A stretch of 64,000 bases of DNA from the NCBI RefSeq assembly GCF_032452875.1, contig NC_083896.1, positions 496,001 through 560,000 of the forward strand. The letters run 5' to 3'. Below the pieces are notes generated by a model that saw nothing but the letters and a program-made list of their open reading frames with translations, did no database searches and was not told the DNA's origin. Shown piece after piece: positions 27,085 to 39,133 of this stretch. Within the stretch, counting starts at the first letter, position 1. The number at the start of each line of letters is the position of its first letter. Made by a program: the position numbers and the translations under genes. The stretch comes from Bos javanicus. Taxonomy: Eukaryota; Chordata; Mammalia; Artiodactyla; Bovidae.

Positions 27085-28423
27085 TAGCCTATGTCCCTAT
27101 CACCAATGCCAAAGAAGCTGTAGTTGATTAGTTCTGTGAAGACCTAGAAGACCTCAAAGACCTCCTAGAACTAACACCAAAAAAGATGTTCTATTCATCA
27201 CTGGAGATTGGAATGCAAAAGTAGGAAGTCAAGAGATACCTGGAGTAACAGGCAAGTTTGGCCTTGGAGAACAAAATGAAGCAGGGCAAAGGCTAACTGA
27301 ATTCTTTGAAGAGAATGCACTGGTCATAGAAAATACCCTTTTTCAACAACACAAGAGACAACTTTACACATAAACATCACTAAATGGTCAACACTGAAAT
27401 TAAATTAATTATATTCTTTGTAGTTGAAGATGGAGAAGCTTTATACAATCAGCAAAAACAAGACCTGGAGCTGATTGTGGCTCAGATCATCAGCTTTTTG
27501 TAGCAAAATGCCGTCTTAAACTAAAGAAATCAGGGGAAACCACTGGGCCAGCTATATATGACTTAAATCAAATCCCCTATGAATATGTAATGGAAGTAAT
27601 GCATAGATTCAAGGGATTAAATCTAGTAATCAGAGTGCCTGAACTATGGACAGAGGTCTGTATTATTGTACCTGAGGCAGCAAGAAAAACCATCCCAAAG
27701 TAAACCTAAAGCAAGAAGGCAAAGGGGCTAGCTGAGGAGGCTTTACAAATAACTAAAGAAGGAAGTGAAAAGCAAGGGAGACAGGAAAAGATATGTTCAG
27801 CTAAATGGAGATTTTCAAACAAAAGCATGGAGAGACAAGCAGGATTTCTCAATGAACAGTGCATAAAACTAGAAGAAAACAACTGAAGGGGTAAAACTAG
27901 AGATCTCTTCAGGAAAATTGGACATATCAAGGGAATATTTTGCCAAAAGATGGGCACAATAAAGGACAAACTGTGGAGACCTAGGAAATGCTGAAGAGAT
28001 CAACAAGAGAGGGAAAGCATACACAGAACTGTGCAAAAAAGATCTTAATGAACTAGATTACTACAATGGTGTTGTCAGTCACCCAGACACAGACGTTCTG
28101 GAGTGTGAGGGCAAGTGGGCCTTAGGAAGCACTGTTGTTAATAAAGCTAGTGGACGTGATGGAATTCCAGTAGAACTATTCAAAGCTCTAAAGGATGATG
28201 CCATCATGGTGTGGCATTCCATATGTCAGCAAGTCTGAGAGACCCAGTAGTGGCCACAGTACTGGAAAAGGTCAATCTTTATCCCAATTCCCAGGAAAGG
28301 TTGTACTAAAGAATGGGCCAACCATCGGACGATTGCACTCATCTCCCATGCTAGTAAGGTCATGCTTAAAATCTTACATGCTATGCTTCAGCATTAGGCA
28401 AACCTAGAATTTCCAGATGTCCA

Positions 28424-28858
28424 AGTTGGGTTTAGAAAAGGACGAGGAACCAGAGATCAAATTGCCAACGTCCACTGGATCATAGAGAAAGTTAGTGAAT
28501 TCCAGAAAAACATCTATTTCTGTTTCATCAGCTATTCTAAAGCCTTTGATGGTGTGGCTCATAATAAACTGTGGAAATTTCTTAAAGAGTTGGTAATACC
28601 GGACTATCTTACCTGGCTCCTGAGAAATCTGTATGCAGGTTAAGAAGCAATAGTTAGAATCCTGTGTGGAACAACAAACAATCTTGGTTCAAGATTGAGA
28701 AAGGAGTACGACAGGGCTGTCTGTTGTCACCCTGTTTGTTTAACCTATATACTGAGTATATCATGAGAAATGCCGAGCTGGATGAGTTACAAGCCAGAAT
28801 CAAGATAGGCCTAGAAACATCAATAACCTCAGCTATGTGGATGATCCCACTCTAATAG
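28424..28858 (+). pseudogene. BovB reverse transcriptase remnant
   Basis: Translated pieces show FRKGRGTRDQIANVHW, then FCFISYSKAFDGV, GVRQGCLLSPCLFNLYTEY and YVDDPTLIAEN. These are the finger, motif A, motif B and catalytic YxDD blocks of an RTE reverse transcriptase. Other BovB copies in this window have FIDYAKAFD at motif A; here the first catalytic aspartate is replaced by serine, so the enzyme would be inactive even without the frame breaks. It is a decayed fragment with no intact start. Confidence 0.85.
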
Positions 28859-28869
28859 CAGAAAATGAA

Positions 28870-29657
28870 GACGAACTAAAGAACCTCTTGGTGAGGTGAA
28901 AGAGGAGAGTGAAAGAGTTGGCTTAAGACTAAATATTAAATGAAGTAAGAACATGGTATCTGGTCCCATTACTTCATGGCAAATAGAAAAGAAAAAAGTG
29001 AAAGTAGTGACAGATTTCCTCTTCTTGGGCTCTAAAATCACAGTGGATGGTGACTGTAGCCATGAAATCAGAAGATGATTGCTTCTTGGCAGGAAAACTC
29101 TGACAAACCTAGATAGTGTGTTGAAAAGCTTTGCTTTTCAGAGACACTGCTCTGCTGGCAAGGGTCTATGTAGTCAAGGCTATGGTCTTCCTAGTGGTCA
29201 TGTGCAGTTGCGAGAGCTGGGCCATAAAGAAGGCAGAACGTCAAAGAACTGATGCCTTTGATCTGTGGTGCTGGAGAAGACTCCTGAGGGTCCCTTGGAC
29301 AGCAAGGAGATCAAACCAGTCAATATTAACGGAAATCAAACCTGAATACTTGCTGGAACTAAAGAGGAACTAAAGAGCCTCTTGGTGAGGTTAAGGAGGA
29401 GAGTGAAAGAGTCGGCTTGAGACTAAATATTAAACAAACTAAGAACATGGTATCCAGCCCCATTACTTCATGGCAATGGTCTTCCCAGTGGTCATGTACA
29501 GTTGTAAGAACTGGACCATAAAGAAGGCAGAATGCCAAAGAACTTATGCCTTTGAACTGTGGTGCTGGAGAAGACTCCTGAGGGTCTCTTGGACACCAAG
29601 GAGATCAAACCAGTCAATCTTAAAGGAAATCAAACCTGAATACTAGCTGGGAGGACC
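28870..29657 (+). repeat. Tandem partial duplication inside BovB
   Basis: The segment 28,870-29,358 is followed by a second version at ~29,360-29,657. Both share the unusual CCTCTTGGTGAGGT deletion form and the TATTAAA(T/C)(G/A)AA(G/C)TAAGAACATGG stretch, so the second derives from the first. The second copy lacks ~200 bp: it jumps from ACTTCATGGCA directly to ATGGTCTTCC. Confidence 0.8.
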
Positions 29658-29930
29658 GATGCTAAAGCTGAAGTGACAGTATTTTGGTCCTATGATATGA
29701 ACAACCAACTTATTGGAAAAGTCCCTGATGCTGGAAAGATTGAGGGCAGAAGGAGAAGAGGGCATCAGAGGATAAAAAAGGCTGGATGACATCATCGATG
29801 AAATGGACATGAACTTGGGCAAACTTTGGGAGATGGTGAGGGACAGGAAGGCCTGGCATGCTGCAGTACATGGGGTTGCAAAGAGTTGGACATGACTTAA
29901 TGACTGAACAAAAACAACAATAAATTATGA

Positions 29931-30603
29931 TGAATTACTTTCATAATTATTATTATGAATCAATCTATACTTGAGATGTTATGAATAATCATAATACTGG
30001 GAAAACAATGACTCCCTTAAAGTATCTGTAACATTTTTACAGGAGGAAAATGTTATTCTCTTAAAGGTTTAGTAATTATGTAAACAGTTAACCTAAGCAA
30101 ATTTCTAGAAAAATATATTAACAAACACAATGTTTTTATAAAAACAAACAACAAAAATCACATGATAGGGTTTTAATTTTTTGGAACTTTGTGTTAGTGT
30201 TCTTAAAATTGTTCATTGACCCCTGGGTTCATTTCCCAATACTTTCATTTATATTTCTCCTTATTATAAATTAAATTATTACTTTGAACTTCTTTCTATC
30301 CCCTTGATAGATAATTCTCACTTGCATCAGAGTATGGGAAAGTTTTGAGATAATATCTTAAACACATTCTCCAGGAAGCTTTTCTTGACCTCTGGAGCTT
30401 GGGTTATTTGCCTTCCATAACTACTCTCATAGAACCAACATTCAGGACTTCCTTAACCAAAAATTTAGGATATTGTAATTGCTTATTTAGTACACTCTTT
30501 TCACTCTCAAAGACAACAAACTCTAGAAGGCCAAGGACCACAGCTGTGCTATTCACAGGTAAAATACCTGTATCTGGATCAACACATATAATATGAACTT
30601 GGG
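29931..30603. other. AT-rich intergenic DNA, nothing recognised
   Basis: I see no open frame of note, no transposon signature and no RNA gene in this stretch. Confidence 0.6.
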
Positions 30604-30826
30604 TATGTGTGTGCTCAGTCATTCAGTCATGCCTAACTCTTTGTAGCCCTGTGGACTGTAAACTGTCAAGGCTCCTCTGCCCATGGAATTTTCCAGGCAA
30701 AAGTACTGGAGTAGGTTGCCATTTCCTACTGTACTGGATCTTCCCAACCCAGGGACTGAACTTGCATTTCTTGTGTCTCCTGCTTTGGCAGTAAGACTCT
30801 TTATCACCAGTGCTACCTGGAAAGCC
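30604..30826 (-). mobile_element. Bov-tA SINE (minus)
   Basis: Read on the minus strand it has the tRNA-derived head (GGCTTTCCAGGTAGCACTGG) followed by the BovB-related body (GGAAATGGCAACCTACTCCA) and the GTCCACAGGGCTACAAAGAG tail. Bov-tA SINEs fuse a tRNA-Glu-like promoter to a Bov-A unit. It is a diverged copy, and the tRNA-like part is not a tRNA gene. Confidence 0.9.
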
Positions 30827-31556
30827 TTGAATTGGGGACAAAAGGAAAATAGACACATAAGTTTATAGGGTGACAAATTCTAATATAGGCACACATTTGT
30901 TTAAACAGTTGGAAAAATGTTTCTGATAATGTGGTTAAAATTTCTTATCATTTCAGCCTGAATTTCATCAAGCTTCAGGAAGTTTTTCTTAGGGTAATAT
31001 ATACAACTGGTGTTTCTAGTAAAATTATATCATCATGAAAGCATTATCTTTCTTCTTTTCACAAGTACCTCTTATTAGTTAGTAGGGGAAGCACAGTTCT
31101 TGCTTATGTTACAAAAGTGATGAAACTTAAAATGAGTTATCAGGATGAATAGCAACTGAATACAGCAAATACATGTCCAGACACTTTTGTATACACACAT
31201 TTATGCTGCCAAGTAGAATGAAATACATTTCTTAAGAAACAACTAAATGGCCTTATGAATTCAGAGAATAGGATGATCAGTTCTTGCTGGAAAAAACAGA
31301 ATATATGCATCTTCATGGAATGTGTGGCATTTAATTTTAGCCTTAAATAGGAGTGATGACAAAACAATAGTTGACTAGTCTGTGGAAAATGTAGCTAAAA
31401 AAGAGATTATGATGGTGGGAAAAGAGGGAAAGTTAAAGATGTATTTGGGAATTTTGAAAGGTGTAGGGGTCATGCAGAAATATGACAAATAAACCGTAAA
31501 TACAAGTTTGATTTGAAACAGGGACAGTTCTGAAATGTAAGGATTTTGCATCCCAT
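30827..31556. other. Intergenic DNA, nothing recognised
   Basis: Moderately AT-rich sequence without recognisable repeats or coding signal. Confidence 0.55.
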
Positions 31557-31568
31557 AAGACTATTTGA

Positions 31569-31776
31569 GGGCTTCCCTAGTGGTTCGATGGTAAAGAATC
31601 AGCCTGCTAAAGCAAGAGGCACAAGTTTGATAACTGGGAAGATTCCCTAGAGAAGGAAATAGCAACCCACTCCAGTATTCTTGCCTGGGAAACCCCATAG
31701 ACAGAGGAGCCTGGCAGGCTACAGTCCACGGTGTCTCAAAAGAGTCAGACACAACTTATTGACTAACCAACAACAA
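31569..31776 (+). mobile_element. Bov-tA SINE (plus) with target-site duplication
   Basis: The copy starts GGGCTTCCCTAGTGGTTCGA, has the AGAGAAGGAAATAGCAACCC body, and ends in ACTAACCAACAACAA. It is bracketed by AAGACTATTTGA (31,557-31,568) and AAGACCATTTGA (31,777-31,788), a 12-bp target-site duplication with one mismatch. Confidence 0.93.
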
Positions 31777-31788
31777 AAGACCATTTGA

Positions 31789-32372
31789 ACAGAGAAGGGA
31801 TGTGATTAGAGATTTCTTAGTGAGAGTTTTTCTTTGGAGAAATTTTGTTTTTAAGGCAGAAAAGGAATTAGAAACTGCAAGATGTTTTAACTAGTGCTTC
31901 TGGTAAATACCCACAGCTTGCTGTAAAAAATATGGTGAAGGGGTTAAAATCTCAAAGAGAACAATATCAGATTCAAACACATCATTATATAAACCACATT
32001 AGGGATGAATCATGTACCTTGTAAATAGAAAAACAGGGTTTACTCTAATCTTAGAGAAACTTTCTCATTTATAATTTTCTCTCTGACTCCCACCATCCAT
32101 ATCAACTTACTTACCTGTTCAATTCCCATTTACATGTAAAGCAGTTATTGAATTGTTAACCTGTACTACCATGAGAGACAAATTCCTTGGTTTGAGTACA
32201 GTGTTTATGTACAGTTCCTTTAGTCTTTAGCCTGTCAGTTTCCAATCAATGCACCATTTTCCAAAGTTATGAGTACATTTTAATGGCTACAAAGAATGCT
32301 AGAATTAACATCTGTCTTCAGGTTTTGGTATGAACATACATTTTCAAAGGAAATGAGACACTTACAGAAATA
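31789..32372. other. Intergenic DNA, nothing recognised
   Basis: AT-rich sequence with no coding or repeat signal I can name. Confidence 0.55.
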
Positions 32373-34648
32373 GGAAAGGCTAAACAACACTAGAAAAGAC
32401 TATACATGGACATCAGCAGATGGTCAACACCAAAATCAGATTGATTATATTTTTTGCAGCCAAAGATGGAGAAGCTCTATATAGTCAGCAAAAACAAGAC
32501 CAGGAGCTGACTGTAGCTCAGACCATGAACTCCTTATTGTCAAATTCAGACTTAAATTGAAGAAAGTAGGGAAAACCACTAGACCATTCAGGTATCACCT
32601 AAATCAAATCCCTTATGATTATACAGTGGAAGTGAGAAATAGATTTAAGGGCCTAGATCTGATAGATAGAGTGCCTGATGAACTATGGAATGAGGTTCGT
32701 GACATTGTACAGGAGACAGGGATCAAGACCATTCCCATAGAAAAGAAATGCAAAAAAGCAAAATAGCTGTCTGGGGAAGCCTTACAAATAGCTGTGAAAA
32801 GAAGAGAAGTGAAAAGAAAAGATATAAACATCTGAATGCAGAGTTCCAAAGAATAGCAAGAAGAGATAAGAAAGCCTTCTTCAGCAATCAATGCAAAGAA
32901 ATAGAGGAAAACAACAGAATGGGAAAGACTAGGGATCTCTTCAAGAAAATCAGAGATACCAAAGGAACATTTCATGCAAAGATGAGCTCGATAAAGGACA
33001 GAAATGGTATGGACCTAACAGAAGCAGAAGATATTAAAAAGAGATGGCAAGAATACACAGAAGAACTGTACAAAAAAGATCTTCATGACCCAGATAATCA
33101 CGATGGTGGGATCACTGACCTAGAGCCAGACATCCTGGAATGTGAAGTCAAGTGGGCCATATAAAGCATCACTACAAACAAAGCTAGTGGAGGTGATGGA
33201 ATTCCAGTTAAGCTATTTCAAATCCTGAAAGATGATGCTGTGAAAATGCTACACTCAATATGCCAGCAAATTTGGAAAACTCAGCAGTGGCCACAGGACT
33301 GGAAAAGGGCAGTTTTCATTCCAATCCCAAAGAAAGGCAATGCCAAACAATGCTCAAACTACCGCACAATTGCACTCATCTCACACACTAGTAAAGTAAT
33401 GCTCAAGATTCCCCAAGCCAGGCTTCAGCAATATGTGAACCGTGAACTTCCTGATATTCAAGCTGGTTTTAGAAAAGGCAGAGGAAGCAGAGATCAAATT
33501 GCCAACATCCTCTGGATCATGGAAAAAGCAAGAGAGTTCCAGAAAAACATCTATTTCTGCTATATTGACTATGCCAAAGCCTTTGACTGTGTGGATCACA
33601 ATAAACTGTGGAAAATTCAAGAGATGGGAATACCAGACCACCTGATTTGCCTCTTGATAAATCTGTATGCAGGTCAGGAAGCAACAGTTAGAACTGGACA
33701 TGGAACAACAGACTGGTTCCAAATAGGAAAAGGAGTTCGTCAAGGCTGTATATTGTCACCCTGTTCATTTAACTTATATGCAGAGTACATCATGAGAAAC
33801 GCTGGACTGGAAGAAACACAAACTGGAATCAAGATTTCCCAGAGAAATATCAATAACCTCAGATATGCAGATGACACCACCCTTATGGCAGAAAGTGAAG
33901 AGGAACTCAAAAGCCTCTTGATGAAAGTGAAAGTGGAGAGTGAAAAAGTTTGCTTAAAGCTCAACATTCAGAAAACGAAGATCATGGCATCCGGTCCCAC
34001 CACTTCATGGGAAATAGATGGGGAAACAGTGGAAACAGTGTCAGACTTTACTTTTCTGGGCTCCAAAATCACTACAGATGGTAACTGCAGCCATGAAATT
34101 AAAAGACACTTACTCCTTAGAAGAAAAGTTATGACCAACCTAGATAGCATATTCAAAAGCAGAGACATTACTTTGCCAACAAAGGTTCATCTAGTCAAGG
34201 CTATGGTTTTCCCTGTGGTCATGTATGGATGTGAGAGTTGGACTGTGAAGAAGGCTGAGCGCTGAAGAATTGATGCTTTTGAACTGTGGTGTTGGAGAAG
34301 ACTCTTGAGCATCCCTTGGACTGCAAGGAGATCCAACCAGTCCATTCTGAAGGAGATTAGCCCTGGGATTTCCTTGGAAGGAATGATGCTAAAGCTGAAA
34401 CTCCAGTACTTTGGCCACCTCATGTGAAAAGTTGACTCATTGGAAAAGACTCTGATGCTTGGAGGGATTGGGGGCAGGAGGAGAAGGGGACGACAGAGGA
34501 TGAGATGGCTGGATGGCATCACTGACTCGATGGACGTGAGTCTGAGTGAACTCCAGGAGTTGGTGATGGACAGGGAAGCCTGGCGTGCTGAGATTCATGG
34601 GGTCACAAAAAGTTGGACATAACTGAGCAACTGATCTGATCTGATAAC
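32373..34648 (+). mobile_element. BovB LINE, 5'-truncated, best preserved copy
   Basis: It enters BovB within the endonuclease region (AGACTATACATGGACATCAG) and continues without large gaps through the reverse transcriptase to the canonical 3' end (ACTGAGCAACTGATCTGATC). Only a few frame breaks are seen, so it is younger than the 27-kb and 37-kb copies. No clear TSD was found. Confidence 0.93.
32557..34265 (+). pseudogene. BovB ORF2 C-terminal half: endonuclease end, linker and reverse transcriptase
   Basis: The product of an intact element would nick the target and reverse-transcribe the BovB RNA. The frame opens at 32,557 (end of the endonuclease). A frameshift between 32,748 and 32,766 moves it to the next frame, which runs to a TAA at 33,162-33,164 and resumes in the same frame to a TGA at 34,263-34,265. 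The downstream part (33,240-34,265, 341 codons) shows FIPIPKKGNAKQCSNYR, AGFRKGRGSRDQIANILW, FCYIDYAKAFDCVD with the motif A aspartate, GVRQGCILSPCSFNLYAEY and YADD. All reverse transcriptase signature residues that I can check are present. The truncation removes the N-terminal endonuclease catalytic part, so it cannot be autonomous. The methionine at 33,240 is internal, not a real start. Confidence 0.88.
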
Positions 34649-36805
34649 CATCCTGGGATAAGATATGAAGAAACAAGGTAATTTATGGGTTTGGATTAGA
34701 TTTTGGCTGCAAGAGAATAATTCTATAAATCAAACACAAATTATTTTTGCTTCTCATGGCAGATCCTGGAGATGTTGGTCCTAGGGCTGGTGTGCTCTAT
34801 GGAACCAAGCATCTTCTTTCTTACTAATCAGACATTCAGGCCTCTTTTGTTAAGTGACCATAGATACCCCAAAAGCTGCTTCACCTCCAACCTTCATGTT
34901 GTCATTCTAGCTAGCAAGAAGAAGGAAAGAAAATTAGAATAAATTTACTTTTTAGGAAAATCCCCATAATCTTCACATGTCATCTTCATGGATATCTCAG
35001 AGGCCAAAACCTAGTCATGTGGACACACTCAGTTCCAAGGTACCTGGGGATATTACTGTACTCTTGTCATCCATATATCTGCTTAAAGTTTGGAGAGTAT
35101 AACACTGCTAAACAGGAAAGAACAATTTTCTTCTATTTTATGTCTACAACATAAATAAGCTAGCTCAAGTGTATCAATAATTTTGTCCATAAAGAGAATT
35201 TAGGAAGAGAACCTCACACGATGGTTATTATGAGTCACAGGATGCAACAATGAGATATCAGTTGTCAGTCCATAATTGAACTCTTCCAGGGTGCTTTCTG
35301 AGACAGAAATTACATTCTGTCTCTTGTATGCTATTGTTATTTTTTTCTAACAACGGCAAACCTAGTCCTACATGATATAGAGGAAAAATCGCATGTTTCT
35401 TTCACAATACCTTCATTCAAATTGCTGCCACAATAGAGAGACTTGTTTTGAAATTTTTAAAAAGTAAAAGTAGGACTAATTGGTGAATTCACAAAACAAA
35501 CAGATTTCAATTCATAGATTGCTTACCGAATTTATACTATGTACCAGACAGTGTGCTAAGACAACAAAAGTGTGGTTTGAGCTGATCTTAACATGGCCTG
35601 GACTTCCTGAAATTTTCTGTCTACTTAAGGGTAAATATTTTAATAAGGTAATTTTTACAAAAAAAGAAAAAAAGTATATGTATAATTTTGGAAAGTGATA
35701 CCAAAGAAAGGAAGAGAAACAACATCTAGACGAACTTGCCCATATGATGAAAGCATCACTACTTATTGTTGCTTTTTTTTTTTTTTAAGCACGAGGTAGA
35801 TGACGGCTTTGGAATGCAGTGGCAAAAATTTGTGTGTGGAAAAGAGACCTTGTGAAATTAAAGGTCCCACACAAATCATGCATAGATCTTATGATGTGCA
35901 ATCTTACAGAAATTATGGTATAAACCCTAAGGGTGTTTTAAAAAATACATATTTTAAATTTCCTAAAGCTCTGTTTCACATGCTATATTATATATATCAC
36001 ATGAAAAAGCCTTTGATATATTTCATGGTGTTAAAACTATCATATTTAATTCCAAGTGCATCCTTCAGCCACCTCGGGAATTACGATATCATTTATTATC
36101 TTCTTACATGAGGTTTGACAAAGTCGTGGCATATATTAACTGCTTGACAACTACAGGTTTCTGAGTAACCCATCTGGTCTCAAGCTGATGCTCAATTAAA
36201 CTTCTAGGAAGACAAATAATTCCAAAAAAAAAAAATATTAGTTCCTGGTTTGTGATGTAAATGCTTTGGGGAATTTAAAGAATTTTAAGAAAGCAATATA
36301 ACAATCTGATAAGGTTATTAATCCTGGAAGGTTCCTCATTTTACTGAAAATAGCACAGAGCCTCACAAATATCTAATGTAAAATTTTAAAAAACATTTTT
36401 CTGCAACAGTAGAATGGAGATATATACTGATGTCTTCTTATTAATTCTTAAGTTAGTGTGTTTGCTCTCCTTAAGTAATCTAATTATTCCACATTGTGAA
36501 GCTATTTGAAATTTAGGTTGGCAGTCAAAAGTAGCATAAAAGTGATCTCTAGCTTTATTTTCAGAAGCAATGTTTATCTTCAAATGCCCTTCTGTAGCAT
36601 TTCATCACTCTCTCCAAGTAAAACTGTTTCCTGTTTTCATTAACTATTAAATTAAAAAATAGTGACAATACGATTAGTTGACTTATGAAAGAAATTCTAA
36701 TGCTTAAAAAATTAAATGACAAAATTATATTAAAGTTTTGAGAGCATCTGATAGTACAGATACTTCTGAAAGCAAAGCACAATCCAAATTAAAAATATCC
36801 CAGTC
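34649..36805. other. AT-rich intergenic DNA, nothing recognised
   Basis: About 2.2 kb without recognisable repeats. It contains a ~18-base T run at ~35,771-35,788 and an A run near 36,223-36,235. The open frames present (for example 35,800-36,111, plus) show no family motif and no supporting context, so I do not call a gene. Confidence 0.5.
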
Positions 36806-38284
36806 TTGAGAGTTCAAAATGGCAGTTGAAGCTGAACTCACTCCTCTCATGGATGCAACAAATCTACAATGACATATGGAATAATTCACGCAGAAAGGGA
36901 CCTGAAAACTGAATGAACAAAGAGTCCACAACAAAAGGGGGAAGGTATAGCATTAAGATGGGTAGAAGAGGCAGAGAGACAGTCTTGCCAAGAAAAATGC
37001 AACAGTCCAAGCAGTGAATCACAACTGAGTGGGATCACAAAGGGTTAGATTTTTCTCCTAACCAGCAAAGGATTCGGGCTCCACATTAGGAATCCCAACC
37101 CCTAATCCTGTATGGGAAGGACCAGACCCCAAAACACCTGACCCAGAACTGCCTTTTAGAGTTTGTCTCCTGCAGAGGCATGGATTAGCAGTGGCCTGCC
37201 ACAGGGACAGGGGCTCTGGCTGCAGCAGACCTGGGTCACGCAACGTTACCCAACATAAAGCCATAAAGCAGACAACCCACAAACTGAAGAACAATTATAC
37301 TAAAGAAATCTCACACTGTTAACAAAGCTCTAGGACCCACAACATATTTCCCAACCTGGGGATCCGGTAAAGGGACTGAGAACCCCCAGAAAATTTGACT
37401 TAGGGCGCCAGTGGGATTTGACTGCAGAACTTTCACAGGACTGGGGAAACAGACTCTTGGTGAGCACAAACAAAACCTTGCATGTACCAGGAGCCAGGAG
37501 AAAGGAGCAGTGTCCCTACAAGAGACTGAGTCAGACTTGCCTGTGAGTGTCCACGAGTCTCCTGTGGAGGCATGGGTGAACAGTTCAGCCTCAGGCCAAA
37601 CAAGAGGGAGGAAAAACAGCCCCACCCATCAACAAAAAATTGGATTAAAGATTTATGGAACATGGCTCCCCCCATCAGAATAAGACCCAGTTTTCCCCAC
37701 AGTCAGTCTCTCCCATCAGGAAGTTTCCAGAAGCCTCTTATCCTTATTCATCAGAGGGCAGACAGAATGAAAACCACAATCACAGAAAACTAACCAATCT
37801 GATCATATGGATCACAGCCTTGTCTAACTCATGAGCCATGCCATGTAGGACAACTAAAGATGGACAGGTCATAGTGGAGAGTTCTGACAAAATGTGGTTC
37901 ACTCGAGAAAGGAATAGCAAGTCATTTCCGTATTCTTCCCTTGAGAACCCCATGAACAGCATAAAAAGGTAAAAAGATATGTTGCTGAAAGATGAACTCC
38001 CCAGGTCAGTAGGTGCCCAATATGCTACTGGAGAAGAGAGGAGAAATAATTCCAGAAACAATGAAGAGACAAGGCCAAAGTGAAAACAACACCCAGCTGT
38101 GTATGTGACTGGTGATGGAAGTAAAGCCTGATGCTGAAAATAACAAATTGCATAGGAACCTGGAATGAATTGCATAGGAACCTAGTCCATGAATCAAGGT
38201 AAATTGAAAGTGGTTAAACAGGAGATGGCAAGAGCGAACATCAACATTTTAGGAATCAGTGAACTAAAATGGACTGGAATTCAG

Positions 38285-39133
38285 TTCAGTTCAGTTGCTC
38301 AGGCGTGTCCAACTCTGTGATACATGAACTGCAGCATGCCAGACCTCTCTGTTCATCACCAACTCCAGGAGTCTACTCAAACTCATGTCCATTGTGTTGG
38401 TGATGCCATCCAACCATCTCATCCTCTGTCATCCCCTTCTCCTTCCCTCAATCTTTCCCTTCATCAGGGTCTTTTCAAATGAGTCAGCTCTTCATATGAG
38501 GTGGCCAAAGTATTGGAGTTTCAGCTTCAACATCAGTCCTTCCAATGAACACCCAGGAATGATCTCCTTTAGGATGGACTGGTTGGAGCTCTTTGCAGTC
38601 CAAGGGACTCTCAAGAGTCTTCTTCAACACCATAGTTCAAAAGCATCAATTCTTCGACGCTCAGCTTTCTTTATAGTCCAACTCTCACATCCATACATGA
38701 CCACTGGAAAAACCATAGCCTTCACTAGACGGACTTCTGTTGACAAAGTAATGTCTCTGCTTTTTAATATGCTATCTAGGTTGGTCATAACTTTTCTTCC
38801 AAACAGCAAGCGTCTTTTAATTTCATGGCTGCAGTCACCATCTGCAGTGATTTTGGAGCCTCTCAAAATAAATTCTGTCACTGTTTCCACTGTTTCCCCA
38901 TCTATTTGCCATGAAGTGATGGGACCAGATGCCATAACCATAGTTTTCTGAATGTTGAGTTTTAAGCCAGCTTTTCCATTCTCCCCTTTCACTTTCATCA
39001 AGAGGCTCTTTAGTCCTCTTTCTGCCATGAGTGTTGTGTTGTCTACATATCTGAGGTTATTAATTTTTCTGGCAATCTTGGTTCCAGCTTGTGCTTCATC
39101 CAGTCCAGCATTTCTCATGATGTACTCTGCATA
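38285..39133 (-). mobile_element. Nested BovB 3' fragment (minus) with target-site duplication
   Basis: The antisense BovB 3' end starts with TTCAGTTGCTCAGGCGTGTC and runs back to TCATGATGTACTCTGCATA in the reverse transcriptase. GAATTCAG flanks it at 38,277-38,284 and 39,134-39,141, and the host BovB is continuous across it. On the minus strand its remnant carries YVDN in place of YADD, so it is inactive. Confidence 0.93.

Larger units (their letters stand above)
27085..29930 (+). mobile_element. BovB LINE, old, 5'-truncated, internally duplicated
   Basis: BovB is an RTE-clade non-LTR retrotransposon abundant in ruminants. The copy runs from the endonuclease region (GGAATGCAAAAGTAGGAAG at ~27,211) through the reverse transcriptase (28.42-28.87 kb) to a BovB 3' end (AAGAGTTGGACATGACTTAA, then AACAAAAACAACAA at ~29,910-29,922). 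The reading frame is broken by many stops and indels. At ~29,358 the element jumps back and repeats its own 28.87-29.36 kb segment. It directly abuts the satellite array. Confidence 0.9.

Noticed and set aside
30604..31776. tRNA-like heads that could be tRNA genes
   Set aside because: They belong to Bov-tA SINEs, with BovB-related bodies attached and a TSD around the second one; no tRNA cloverleaf is complete.
35800..36111. 103-codon plus-strand frame in otherwise unassigned DNA
   Set aside because: Its composition is typical of AT-rich random sequence, with no motif and no exon or promoter evidence.
37411..37683. Frame in a GC-richer stretch that might be a host exon
   Set aside because: The stretch is the BovB 5' region; the same text appears inverted at 58,973-59,695.
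38385..38951. 188-codon plus-strand frame
   Set aside because: It is the antisense of the nested BovB reverse transcriptase region; similar shadow frames recur at 46,409-46,837 and 61,880-62,296.
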